From contig NC_088357.1 in assembly GCF_036884655.1 (NCBI RefSeq), forward strand, positions 8,109,001 through 8,173,000: a DNA stretch of 64,000 nucleotides, written 5' to 3'. Under the pieces are notes generated by a model. It did not search any database and was not told the origin of the DNA. It was given only the letters and a program-made list of their open reading frames with translations. Below are positions 26,191 to 38,115 of this stretch, piece by piece. How positions within the stretch are numbered: the stretch's first letter is position 1; every line of letters starts with the position of its first letter. The DNA comes from Musa acuminata AAA Group. Lineage: Eukaryota; Streptophyta; Magnoliopsida; Zingiberales; Musaceae. A program made the translations under genes and the position numbers.

Positions 26191-27645
26191 TCGTAGCTGT
26201 TGGGGTCTATCCTGCCACTATGTACTGGGAAATCAAATAAGGTTTTCAACCTCAAAGTCTCTGCTCTAGATAGAAATCAAGTTGTCGTTGTTGTGCGTCT
26301 AGGATTGCTGGTGATCAGCAGTACCTCATGAGCTGACATTCGTTGTCGGCAATGTATTAATGATGAGTGCTTCTTCATCTTCCTACTTGTAGCAGTGGGT
26401 GCTTCCGGTAAAGCAAATAAAGTTCTTCTGTTTCTTCACCAAAGAGCTGACGGTGTCGATACTATTCTGCAACTTCATGGCGATTGGCACAAGTTCAAAC
26501 GCATAGTTCCATTCTTTTCTTGTTGCGGAGACTTTGCCATCGTCCTCCTTCCCGTCCCCACTTGTCTCGGTGCCCTCGATCGGTTGTCGTCTCAAGGTGC
26601 AAAAGCTTAAGATTCTTCTCGTGACGAGAGAGGCTTTTTGGCGCATCGGTGGCACACGGCACGGCAGGGCTGTGCTGCTACGGTTTGGACTTTGGAGGTT
26701 TGTGAATGTGCGCGGTACTGTCAGTGGCTTTCTTTCTCGTCAGTGCATCGGATTCCTCGTGCTTCGCTTTGGTTATTCCTCAGAGGAGGGCTGTGTGGAT
26801 GTACACTTGACGCCAAATGGAGTAGATTCGTGGACATACTAATACGTGATCCTTCGATCCAAAAGCTCATTGTAGTCGAGACGGGAAACCAAACAGCATC
26901 AAGGCGGCTGGCGGAAGGGTCCTTAACATATATATAGAGATCTCTCTCATAAACTATAAGATTAGATGAACCGTGTCCAATTAGTACTTGGCACGTAGTA
27001 CAAATACGTTTGTACAGTAGGGTAGAAAGGAAAACTCCATGAAGAAAACTCTAAATTTGAACTTAGTAGAGTGACTAAGTGAAGAGAATCATTAAAGTAT
27101 TTTATCATCATCCATCAGACTAGTAAAATTTGACATCACACGAGAGATTATGTCACGAGAGTATAGATCGAGTCGGTGAGAGAACTCAACCTACTCGATC
27201 ATGAGAGTATCTAAAGACTACATTCTTGATGTCCTACTTTCGATACCATCCAAACTGATGTGTGAATGTGGAGATATTAATAGAGGATCTCTACTGTTCA
27301 GAGTACAAAGCTACCATACTGATTCGTCAGTGCCGTAAACCAATCATACCCTCCATCTGTTTTCCGCAGCTTTTTATCTATTAGCTACTCATTGCCACTC
27401 GTAGATCGTTAGTATAATATTTCTCTGCTTTTGCATTGTCTTAGCACACACTTACCATTCGGTCCTCCTCTCCACGAGCTGTGTTCGGATTGATTTGGCG
27501 TGTTCTTCTCCGAATCAGTTGTGCTTCGCATCGGTGCTTCATTTAGAACTTGGAACCCTAATTTCTTTTTTCTTTTGTAGACAGACTGACGCACCGTCAG
27601 ATTGAAATCAGAAAAAGTAGCTGAAGAACACAGTCCAATAGCAGA
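26191..27645. other. Non-coding region after the beta-glucosidase gene
   Basis: Beta-glucosidase 3' flank, then unique sequence of moderate GC. Reading frames at 26383-26655 (-) and 26534-26937 (+) overlap each other and show no recognised domain. I see no supported gene. Confidence 0.5.
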
Positions 27646-29292
27646 GCAGTAATTGCTTGGTCGCGACCGGACTCATTCAATTCCTTTCCCTTAGAAAAGT
27701 TTTTTCATTAATTATATATTATTTCTTTATATTTAGATATTTTAAACTAAAAATATATATTAAAATTTATATAATTATGAAAGTAAAACATCTAATTTTG
27801 TTTATTCTAGCATCGTCAATTTTATCAATGAAAGTATAAAAATAATAGTTAAAAAAATAATTTTAATATTCTAATGATACTTTCGATGGTGACGGACGAG
27901 GCCACCGCATGGGTGATTGTGACGGATGAGAATGCAGAGTTATGACAAAAGATGAGGTAAAGGGAGAAGACGAAAAGGATAACATAACACTCTATATATG
28001 CGTCAACGATAATGAGTGGTCATTTCGTTGCTCTTTATATGTATTAGTACCGACGCAGTTACCAAGTGAAGCGGACGTAAATGTAGAGTAATACTGATAC
28101 ATATGTAAAGCATCTACATCATCCTTTTCCTCCTCTTCCTTTACTCCATCTCTCATAATCGTACTCTTTCCTTATTAACAACAGTCATCTATGCCCCCAG
28201 CGACATAGTTGTCTTCCATCATTAAAAAAAATAATTATGATGTTAAAATTATTATTATTTATTATTATTTGTAAAATCGATGACGTTAGAGGAAATGGAG
28301 TTATATGTTTCGCTTTCAACTATAGAGAATCTAATATAAATTTCTTAAATCAAAGAGCAAGATAATATACTAAAAAAATCTAACAAAAATATATAATTAT
28401 CCCAATATTTATTTATTCCTTTTTATCAATCGCCTTCACATATCTCAAAACATAATTAGAGTAAGCAAAGCATCGAAACAAGGCTGACAAGATTCCGCAA
28501 GGTCAATAGAACCATTGAAAGCGCATTAAATGAAGTACACAGAAGCATCTCCCACTATGGATATCGGTTGGTGGCTATAAAATGTTGTCAGATCATTTTA
28601 GATCTATATATGTATATATGTTTATATTTTTGAAACCGTTTTCATTTTTAAATTTTATATTATTTTATAAATATTTATTATTTTATATATTTTTGAGGAT
28701 TTGATCGGTAATGGGATTTTTGTTACGTATGTTTTGATATTTGATTATTATTATTTTCTTGCACAATAAGATATCTAAAACCTATGAAACTGTGGTTCAT
28801 GTCATTGTAAGTAATGTTCAATGACCCATCCTCAGTAAAAACTTTCCACTGTGTCAACTTCCCAAACAGAATCACAAGAAAGTGTTGAGATAATAATGTG
28901 TTAACTCTCCAATGGTTTTTTTAGTCTTAATCTAATTAATAAGAGAGTTCATAAGAACCTAAGCCAAAACCTAAATGGTCATTTTGTTCGAGTCGCAAAG
29001 CCAACTTGGTTTGAATATGATTCAATCATAGGATTAGCATAGGTGGATTGAATTAAACATCTATGAAACTAAATTGAATATGTGTCGAATACAAATATCT
29101 TCGATATTTAAGTCAAAAATATAAAGATAATATCAAATCGAAATGAATCAATGCATTCGATTGAACTAATCTACGTAAAGTTATTTTATAAATGACTACG
29201 CTGAGCATTAACATTTCGTATAGTTGTTAAGCATCATTAGATTTAATCGTCTAACCATTATAGTTAGTATCAATGTATCGATCACACGACTG
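27646..29292. repeat. 1.6-kb direct repeat, copy B (right of the beta-glucosidase gene)
   Basis: Second copy of the 20989-22600 block in the same orientation, about 6.66 kb away. It differs by scattered substitutions, small indels and an insertion of about 30 bp near 28985 (GTTCGAGTCGCAAAGCC). No gene. Confidence 0.9.
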
Positions 29293-31103
29293 ACCTGAGT
29301 TGACTGATAATACATTTGAATATGTATCATACCAATGATGATGAAGTAAATATGTATCATTACACTCTCCAAAGTGGACTAGATTCTAGTAAACATAGAT
29401 AAAGGAACGGAATCTAAAGTGAGAACAACCACAGACACCATGAATCGAGGGCGAATAGAATAGGATGGCAAACACGACATGCATTTAATCGGTAAGGGGT
29501 GCATTAAATTTGTCTGAGCCCAACGTATATGGATGCTCACATGATGAGGCCAACACCACACCCACCTTCTTCCATTAATTAACCCAATTCACCTACCTAA
29601 CCCACTTTCATAATCGCCTTCACATGCGACATGACATGCATTTGCCACCCACAATCCATGTGTGTTATGTCAGACAAAGTATGACCACAGTTTTAATTTG
29701 CTCCTCTTTAATCTTTAACCTCTTCGTCCTATTCTTAGATCTCGGGCAGCAATGCATGCATGATTGCAAGAAGAGGAAAAGCCTTGACCTTTATGTATAC
29801 ACAGACAAATGCATGATAATTCCCAATTAAGCACGTAAATTGTCATATTACATTAATACAGATAGTTCTCATGATGAAATATATAATAATAATAATAATT
29901 AGATCCACTTCGAACTAATGCGAGATTAAGTTTATTTTAAGGTCTATCATTAGTTTTCCAGAGTAGCTTAATTTTTGAGTTGTAAGAAATTATTCGGATG
30001 AGTCTCGTACGATTTTATCCTTTCAATTTTTTTACTCTTCACTCGATATGAAATTAAATGAAAAAATAAGAAAAATATAAATGAAAATGGTAGCTGTAAG
30101 CAAAAAGGAATAGACACATCTAACATCCAACAATCACGGACGTGTTGGTGGCAAAGTTGCAGCCGTTCATACTGTTTCCAGACCATTGACAGCCCGTGAG
30201 AGATGCATGCAACACATGAATGCACCGAAACATCGATGTTCCGAGTCGAGAGCCGCAAAGAACCGACACATTACCTCCAACCATGCACCCAACTCACCGC
30301 TCTCCATTCACTAATCGATACGTTCGTCCTCCGATGATGACTGAGCCATCCCATCCCATCCCATCCCTATCGCTTAGACCCCATGGAGCGGTATGTTTGG
30401 TCTCTCGTCTTCTCCGAACTCCCCAATCAACGGTGTTAGCTTTTTCTTCCACGTTTTCTAGAGGTTTGACTGCTTTTACTGTCATTTTCTTCTGGAAATA
30501 ATGACCACTGTAAATTTCGATCCACATTTGATGATCCACGTGTAACGTGGGATCTCATTTCTCGGAGTTGCTATGGGACGAATGGTCTCACCTTTAATCT
30601 TCCGACATGTAAAAGTCATGATTGATCCCATCTTTTCCCACCTCAAAAGTCTGGAATGGTACCATTGCTCGTCATAGGATACATTAATCACTTCAATTTT
30701 GGTGTCACATCCACATAAAAGTCCTTTATCACTTCGATGCATTAATGAGGGCTCGCCACAAGTGGTCCAACGCGTAGCAGTAAACCACCGCTTTGAGCCC
30801 CATCACGGCTCGATCCACCGTCCGATTCTTCGCGAGAGATGGGATTGGTTGACGTAGCTTCGGACCTCGCACTTGGATGCGCTCCAGCTGTCGACTTGTT
30901 GTCCCGCCACGTCTCGTTCTCGGGGTCCTATAACTCTAAATACCCCTCTTGGGTGAGGGTGTTTTCGTCATTCAATAGGGAACGAGTTTCCAGTTCCGAC
31001 CACCTTCCCTACGCCCGCTTGATCGTGATATCACTGGATTACTCCCACGTCTCTTCTTCTTCCTCTTCTTCCTTGTGCTCCGTCTCCCTCTGTTTGTGGT
31101 CTA
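29293..31103. other. Intergenic and promoter/leader of the O-fucosyltransferase-like gene
   Basis: Mostly AT-rich without genes. A (CATCC)4 short repeat lies near 30346-30366. TATAACTCTAAATACC at about 30929-30944 is a possible TATA region. An upstream reading frame from 30839 overlaps the true start, but transcription from that TATA region would exclude its ATG. Confidence 0.5.
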
Positions 31104-33538
31104 ATGGCGAGGGCGAAGACGAAGCATCTATCCGACATTGCGGTGCCGTCGCAGCTCATCCACTCGCTCTCCGCTTCCGCGTTCCACACGCTCCACCTGT
31201 CCCCCAGGAAGGCCCCGCGGCAGGCAGGCCACCGATTCCCCTCCCTCGCCCGTAGCCCAAAGTTCCTCCTTGTGTCTCTCTTCTTCCTCCTCGCGCTGTT
31301 CCGAACCCTCAGGATAGGGTCCGAGCTGGACCGTCTCCTCCCCTTGTCTCCCGTACCCTGCTCCTCCTCTTCCTCGCCGGAACCCGTACGGTCGGTGTTA
31401 GAAGTGGCGGTGGAAGGGGGAGGAAGTGGTGTCGGTGTTGGTGCGGGAGCGGTGGAGGGGGAGTTCTGGAGGCAGCCGGACGGGATGGGCTACAGGCCGT
31501 GCCTTGATTTCAGCGAGCAGTACCGGGTAGAGACCGAGGCGGCGCGGGGAGGCAGGCGGCGGAAGTACCTGCTGGTGGTGGTCTCCGGTGGGCTCAACCA
31601 GCAGCGGAACCAGATTGTCGATGCGGTTGTGATCGCTCGCATCCTCGGGGCGGCGCTCGTCGTGCCCGTTCTGCAGGTCAATCTCATCTGGGGCGACGAC
31701 AGGTGCCATTCTGCCTGTTCATATCTCTACTTCTCCTAATCTAAGATCCAAAGCTCATCTTTGCCTCTATCGTCTTCTCTCGCTACAAATATATCTTTTT
31801 CCTAAAGAGGCATCTATGTTTGGCTATCTTAAGCTCATTCATCGAAACATTACTAGTAAATGTACTATGAACATGATCTATATCTGCACCTCATATGAGG
31901 ACTCGGTTTTATGAGGCATCTTAATTTTTGCTCTGTTCTTTGATCGGGCAGTGAGTTCTCTGACATATTTGATCTGGAGCATTTCAAGCGGGTTCTCGCC
32001 GACGACGTCAAGGTGGTGTCGTCGCTGCCGTCGACTCATATCAGAACAAGGCCGGTGGAGGAGAAGCAGACACCTCTACACGTCTCCCCTCAATGGATCA
32101 AGAACAGGTACCTGAAGAGAGTAAGTGATTCTTCTTCTTCTTCTTCTTCTTCTTCTTCTTCTTCTTCTTCTTCCGGTCTCATTGCTCTCTGGTTGGATGC
32201 AATGGGATATTAGCTGTGATCCACTTGTTCACTAACATATACTTCTTGTCTGAATCCATCTTCCCGAACTGCATTATTCCATTGTTTACTAAAACATGTT
32301 AGGTGTTTGTAGCCACAACTCCTCCAACCACCGATGAATGATCGCCAAAAAGCAGTGATGAACAGTGATATTAGTTCATTATTCCATACTTCATTATTAG
32401 CTCGTCGGTTTGTGACGGATGAATTGAATTATCACTTACCCTTCGACGGTGAGGGAGTACTGAATACAACCTCTCGTCTTGTTCTTTCTGCAGCTTAATC
32501 GAGAGGGGGTTTTGCTTCTCAGAGGCTTAGATTCACGGCTATCAAAGGACCTCCCACCTGATCTGCAAAAGCTCCGATGCAAAGTAAGTAATCACAAGAT
32601 CCACCCCTTCCATCCTTGCACATTCGCCACAAGTCTCCCTGACATAGTACTGATGCATATACTTCCCTCGTGTCCCACAAGGTGGCATTCCATGCCCTGA
32701 GGTTTGCTGCGCCCATCCAGGAGCTTGGCAACAAGCTCGCCATGAGGATGCGGAGCAAAGGGCCTTACCTCGCGCTGCACCTTCGACTGGAGAAGGATGT
32801 GTGGGTGCGTACCGGTTGCCTTCCTGGGCTAAGCCCCGAGCACGATGATGCTGTCCAGCGAGAGAGAAAGCTCCGGCCGAAGCTCCTCACTGGGAGGTCC
32901 AACATGACTCACCACCAGCGCAAACTCGCCGGGTTCTGCCCACTGAATGCTCTTGAAGTAACCAGGTATAGGAAGAACCAGGAAGCAAATCTTTGATTCT
33001 ATTACTTGTTTTCGAGTTACTGACGACAATTCTTCGATTCAGATTGATCAAGGCACTCGGAGCTCCCAAGGATGCAAGGATATACTGGGCAGGCGGCGAG
33101 CCATTCGGAGGGCCGGAGGCCCTGCTGCCATTGATCACAGAGTTCCCGCATTTGTGCAACAAGGAGAACATCTCACAGCCCGGCGAACTCGAGCGATTTG
33201 CGAGCAAATCTTCGGTGCTTGCGGCGATCGACTACATCGTGTGCGAGCAGAGCGACGTGTTCATGCCGTCACACGGAGGAAACATGGGGCACTTGATGCA
33301 GGGGCACAGGGCGTATGCCGGGCACAGAAAGTTCATCACCCCCAACAAGCGGCAGATGCTCCCATATTTCGTCGACGCTTCTTTGCCGGACTCGGAATTC
33401 AATCGGATCATCAAGGACCTGCACCGAGGATCGCTAGGCCAGCCGGAGTGGAGGACCGACAAGGTTGGCAAGGATGTCACGGCCTACCCTGTTCCCGAGT
33501 GCATGTGCAATGGAACAAGCACGAGTGCAGCGCTATAA
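31104..33538 (+). CDS. O-fucosyltransferase family protein (plant GT106/DUF246 type)
   Basis: Five exons join in frame to 545 aa: 31104-31702, 31952-32120, 32494-32583, 32682-32965 and 33043-33538, all GT-AG. A basic N-terminus is followed by one membrane segment at about residues 53-68 (KFLLVSLFFLLALFRTL), a type II Golgi layout. The catalytic region has the family motifs GGLNQQRNQIVDAVVIARIL, the basic HLRLEKDVW (HLRFE in many members), DYIVCEQSDVFMPSHGGNM and GHRKFITPNKR. Members transfer sugars to proteins or wall polysaccharides in the Golgi, including rhamnogalacturonan and arabinogalactan-related activities in plants. The exact acceptor is unknown. The start was chosen as the first ATG giving the basic N-terminus and membrane anchor. 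It is convergent with the lipoxygenase gene, 353 bp between stop codons. Confidence 0.9.
32127..32174. repeat. (TTC)n microsatellite near a 5' splice site
   Basis: About fifteen TTC units beginning 7-8 bases after the exon 2 donor (32121) of the O-fucosyltransferase-like gene. Reading through it would give a polyserine tract. Confidence 0.95.
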
Positions 33539-33891
33539 GGACACACTACTGCCGATTGCTTATTCTCGACCGATTCCAATCTGCCGAAGCATCAACCTTC
33601 AGCGTCTACTGGCCAAAGTTTTGGCTGAGCGGCTACAGATACACGGAAGCGAGCCTCTGCATCATGTAATCAGAAGTCATTTTGATGCACGGAACACAAC
33701 CGAGGAATGGAATTCTTTCTTAGAGTTTTCGATGTCATAACTCATTTATGGATGATAAATTCGATTCTTTCTATGATGGCGTGTATTGCTGCATTGTAAA
33801 AGATGCTACAGGCGATTCCAATCAATCAATAAATAGAAATATTCGAAGGTAAAAAATGTGATGATAGTTAATCTACCAGTATATATGATTG
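33539..33891. other. Short convergent 3' region
   Basis: The shared 3' flank of the O-fucosyltransferase-like gene (+) and the lipoxygenase gene (-). AATAAATA at about 33829 is a possible polyadenylation signal for the plus-strand gene. No gene. Confidence 0.6.
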
Positions 33892-36800
33892 TTAGATAGA
33901 GACACTGTTAGGAATCCCCATCCCTGTAATTCCAGGCTTAGAGAACGGCTTCATGAGCTCGTAAGGGACGACGCCCGCTCCGACTCTGTTCTTCAGCTTA
34001 GGATCAGAATTCCGTGAATCGATGATCCCCTCGATCTCCCTTATCCTTCCATTGAATCTCTCATAGGCTCGTTGGATTACCGGATCTTTCACCCACGCCG
34101 CCTCCAGCTCGCTACCCAGGTACTCCTCGTCCACCGAATGGCTCGACAGCACATCCAGCACCGCCATCACCACCGTCGCTTGGATCTGGCTGGGCAGGCA
34201 TTCAAGAAGTGATACCTCCGGCTTCCTCAAGAACCTGACAAAATTCTCCTTCTGCGCATCCTCCGTGGGCATGTTGGTGCGCGCGATAGATGGGCGATTC
34301 GGAAAGTAGCCTCCGAATCCGTACTGCCCAAAGTTCACGGCGGCGTGGTGCGCCGACGCTACCCATATGATGGTGGTCAGGGTGTGGATGAGGCTCTCTA
34401 ACGTGTTAAGTTTCGGCCACCATGGCTCGTCCTTCTTGTCGCCGTGTCCCTCGGTCCGGACCTCGTCCCACCACCTCTGGAGCTCATAGTCGTCGGTGAT
34501 GTGGCTCGGATCTGGGTAGTAGTGTGAGACGTAGTCCTCAACCCACTGCTTGATGGCAGACCAGATCAGAAGGCCGTCGTTCGCGAATGGGTAGTCGTCG
34601 ACGGTCAGCCGCAGGCCGTGCTCGGCTGTGGGGTCCTCAACAGCCATTCCCCTGAAATGAACGGCCAGTTTAATCCATCGTTTGCTAAGGATGACTTCCA
34701 GCAATCCACCTGTTGTAGTGGTTAGTACCTTCGGATCAAGTCGGCGGGCAGGGCTTCCATGTCGAAGCGCCAAAGCTGGTCGTAGGCGACGGAGCTGATC
34801 TCCATGGAGTACTTGAGCGGGGAGAACGATATCTCGATGATCCCCCCGCCGTTTATGAGGGCCTGCCTTGCAAGCGCATTGATCTCCATGGTGTACCGGA
34901 AATGGGGGTGCAGCAACCGGTAGATCGGGTGCATCTCGCTGAGCTGCCGATGCGCCGCGATGCTGTAGGGCTCGACGCAACAATGTGTTCTTAGCCTGCG
35001 AGTCAAGTCACAGGTCAGATCGGTGCCGCAAGAACAGTAATCGACAATGCTAAAAGAAAGAGAAAGATGATGAACCATACCAATGGCTGATGAGCTCGTG
35101 GTGGCACGAATCGTGAGCACGCACATGCGACTTTGCATGCCTCCATAGCCAAGCCCCGGTTGCGTCCCGACGAGGACGGAACACCTGCTTCCATTGGGGC
35201 CCCGTCGCAGAGGCTGGTATAGTGAGCTCGATCGCAAGCGGCCTCAGAGTGCCATCGTTGGTGAGGAAGAAGATGGTGCGAGACCCATACAACGTGGTGC
35301 CTTCTAGCTTCCGCACCTTGTGCACGTACGGCAACAACAGATCATGGTAATCTAACATGAACAGCCTCTTATTCTCGATTGCCTGACGAAATTAAGCAGA
35401 CCTATGAGGTTCCTTTAAACACCTAATGTTGCCCTTTGATATTTAGTCAATACCTCATGCACGGTCATGACTCCGTTTATCTCTTCCTCGATCATCTCCT
35501 CCGTTATTGCTGACTCAGGAGGTCCAAAGACCTCAGGGTCGAGTTTGCTTACCAGAGGAAATTCCTGCCCGATGGTGGAGATGTTAGATCATGATTCACA
35601 AAGATGACACGATAGCAAGAACTGGTCGTCACCTTGATCAGCTCAATGGCATAAGGGTTCACTCCGGCCAACGTTTGGCGAGCAAACTCTTCGTCCCTAA
35701 GCCATGAGAACTTGTCCCCTGCGATGGATACACAACGGAGCGACCTTCAGCAAACGCCAATGCGCGAAAGATAGCAGTCGAAGATAACAGGAGGTTACTC
35801 TCTATCATTTCAGGTGAATCGAACAGCAGCAGTTCCTGAGTTCCACCGGTAATGGCATTTACCAAACGAGGAAGCAAGCCTTGGAAGAAACCCACTCCTT
35901 GTCGCTTTGGCAGTGTCAAGCCATCACCGAACAATGAGTCAATGGCAGTGAAGTGCGGGAATCCGAGCTTGGCATCGATGACAGCGGTCTCGATGGAGGG
36001 AATAGCCGCACGAAGCGCCGATCGCAATGTCCTGGACGAGAAGGTCGCTGATTTGACCTCAGAGAAAGCCTCGTCTCTTGGAACGTACACGAAGCCGCTC
36101 CTTGTTTCCGATTCTGGATCTGTTTGCATGCCACAAATTATACTCAACGTACGTACTACAAAGCACCGTAACTCTACTGTCCTTCCTTTCATGTCAACAT
36201 ATCTGAATACCTTTCTTTGATCTCGGGCGGCCTGTCCTACAGCGCCTCGGATACGGGAACTCCTTGCTACCACCAAGAACTGGTCTGGTTTTGCTCACAT
36301 CATGATCTGGATCACCTAGATCATTATACAGATCGTAGTCGTAGATCCTCTCGAACGCCTTTCGCTCTCCCTGACCGTCTCCTCTGATGACTTCAAGCTC
36401 TTCTTCCCTCAATCTGCGAAGCCCAGCTGGTGTTTGGGCAGGCAGGTATGACTGATTCCAAGCACAGGAAGCACATTTAGGATCAGTCGTCTATGCGATT
36501 CAAATATGTGCGCGCACACACAGACACACACATATATACCTTGTTGACGAAGAACAATCTCTTGTCCGTGTTGTCTGACTTGGAGTGTACCCATGATTTG
36601 CATGTTATAGTGAGCGTAGTAGCAGTAGCAGTATGATCGCTGGCGTCGAGCTTGATTTCCTCCAGAAACATCTCCTTGCGGTGCTCGTTCACTACAAAAA
36701 CCCCTCCAATGTCGCCAAAATCCTTTGGAACTTTGAAGGAAGCCTCGTACTCGATCTCATCCCCATGTTGCTTAGCCTTTTTAGCATAAGCCTTGACGGT

Positions 36801-38042
36801 CTCCTTTTCCCGTCCAGTCTCTTTCACATAGTCAAACAACGAGTGAATTAAGTCAAAATATGGACCACCGGACTCGTGCATGCACGGAATTAATGCTTGG
36901 TAAGGTATTGTGGTTTTCCTCGTCTTCTCTTCCCACTTGGATGAAGATATTCTCTAGCCACCAGAGCTCTAATAGCCTTACGTTTGGCTCACTACAATAG
37001 CAGGGAATGGTGCAACGTACGTCTTCCATACGTGTCTTATTCGTCCGTAGACTTTTCTTGGACTATACGACGTCTTTTGGTTAGCGTCACTCTGCCCAAA
37101 TCAGTGTAGGTTGATTTGTACGTCGATGGTAGGGAATTGCAGTTCATTGTTCTTGCGATGGTTTATCTTTGTGGCACCATGTTGAATGAGAAACTTGGAA
37201 TTTGGCCTCGGAGAATGCATCTTCAGGAAGAAGATTCCCAAGTTTGGGGGTCATGTTTTCTATTTGTATTTCACAAATGAAATATGGTGGGATCTTCCTC
37301 TTTTCAGTACAAAAAATAAAAGAATCACTGGATCGACAATTTAGATGAACCGAACCTATTCTTCTATCAAATTAGACTTGAAAGTTCCTAAAATAATCAA
37401 AAAATAATAATAAATCAACAAAGGCAAGGAAGATCAATGGAGTAACTATTTCTATCATATTTTCACGTGGTTTCTCAGATCATTTGGCAAGCCAAGCCCA
37501 ACTAGAACGACTCCAATTCATCATGCAAAATAATCAAGTTTAAAGATATGTGATCAAAGAGAAGGACTCCTCATGGTTTAATGTTTCTATCTATCGATGC
37601 GGAATAGGGAAGAAGAAAGGGAGAGAAAAGAGATGCATGTGATGATAATGGATGTTTCATGGGCGGATAATGCATACAAATGTGGCTACGAAAGCTTACT
37701 TGGATCCAGCTCGGTGCTGACGAGCTCGAGCAAGAGCGTTTTGCCGAGCAAATCCTTGACGTCGTCGATCCCGCGCGGCAGTCCAAGGTTACTCAGTAAG
37801 CCGCCCACCGTCACCTTGACGGTGGCGACCGCTTTGATGGCCAAGACGGCATCCGTCTCCGCTTGAGAGGACCGGAATTCCTTCAACGCGCAGCGTATAC
37901 TGCGCACGCCGCTCCTCTTCGAGGTCTTCTTCGACCTCACCAGCACCGCCGGTCCGTGGGGTACTCCACGGCCGGAAGGAAGGGAGCCGCCATGGCAGAA
38001 GAGGAGGGAGGAAGCATGGCGATTGAGTTGAGGCGTCAGCAT
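33892..38042 (-). CDS. Plastid type-2 13-lipoxygenase (LOX2-like)
   Basis: Nine minus-strand exons join in frame to 903 aa: 37700-38042, 36540-36820, 36211-36451, 35799-36119, 35633-35718, 35454-35564, 35081-35382, 34729-34995 and 33892-34651. The N-terminus is Ser/Arg-rich and serves as a chloroplast transit peptide. A PLAT/LH2 domain follows, then the catalytic domain. Predicted iron ligands are His556 and His561 (HELISHW), His753 and Asn757 ([10 protein letters not shown]), and the C-terminal Ile903 (NSVSI). The Ala in INALARQ fits S-specific oxygenation. Type-2 enzymes oxidise linolenic acid to the 13-hydroperoxide for jasmonate and green-leaf volatiles (EC 1.13.11.12). The residue after His556 is Glu where Gln is common, and the one before it is His. 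Intron 1 is about 880 bp. TTTATATA at 38108-38115 (minus strand) is a likely TATA box. Confidence 0.94.
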
Positions 38043-38107
38043 ATTCTAAAGATAAGAGAGGGCGGTGAAGGTTTCGCAACTGCGTCGAAGACGATTGGCT
38101 TACGGTG

Positions 38108-38115
38108 TATATAAA
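38108..38115 (-). promoter_or_regulatory. Possible TATA box of the lipoxygenase gene
   Basis: TTTATATA on the minus strand, about 66 bp upstream of the lipoxygenase ATG, giving a short leader of roughly 35 bp. Confidence 0.45.

Noticed and set aside
26383..26937. Overlapping frames on both strands after the GH1 gene
   Set aside because: They conflict with each other, lack splice-compatible neighbours and match no family I recognise.
30839..31255. 138-aa reading frame overlapping the O-fucosyltransferase-like start
   Set aside because: Its ATG lies upstream of the likely TATA region at about 30930, so it is probably outside the mRNA; the sequence is low-complexity.
34722..35237. Minus-strand reading frame that appears to be a separate 171-aa protein
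   Set aside because: It merges intron sequence with lipoxygenase exon 8; splicing at 34995 restores the family sequence.
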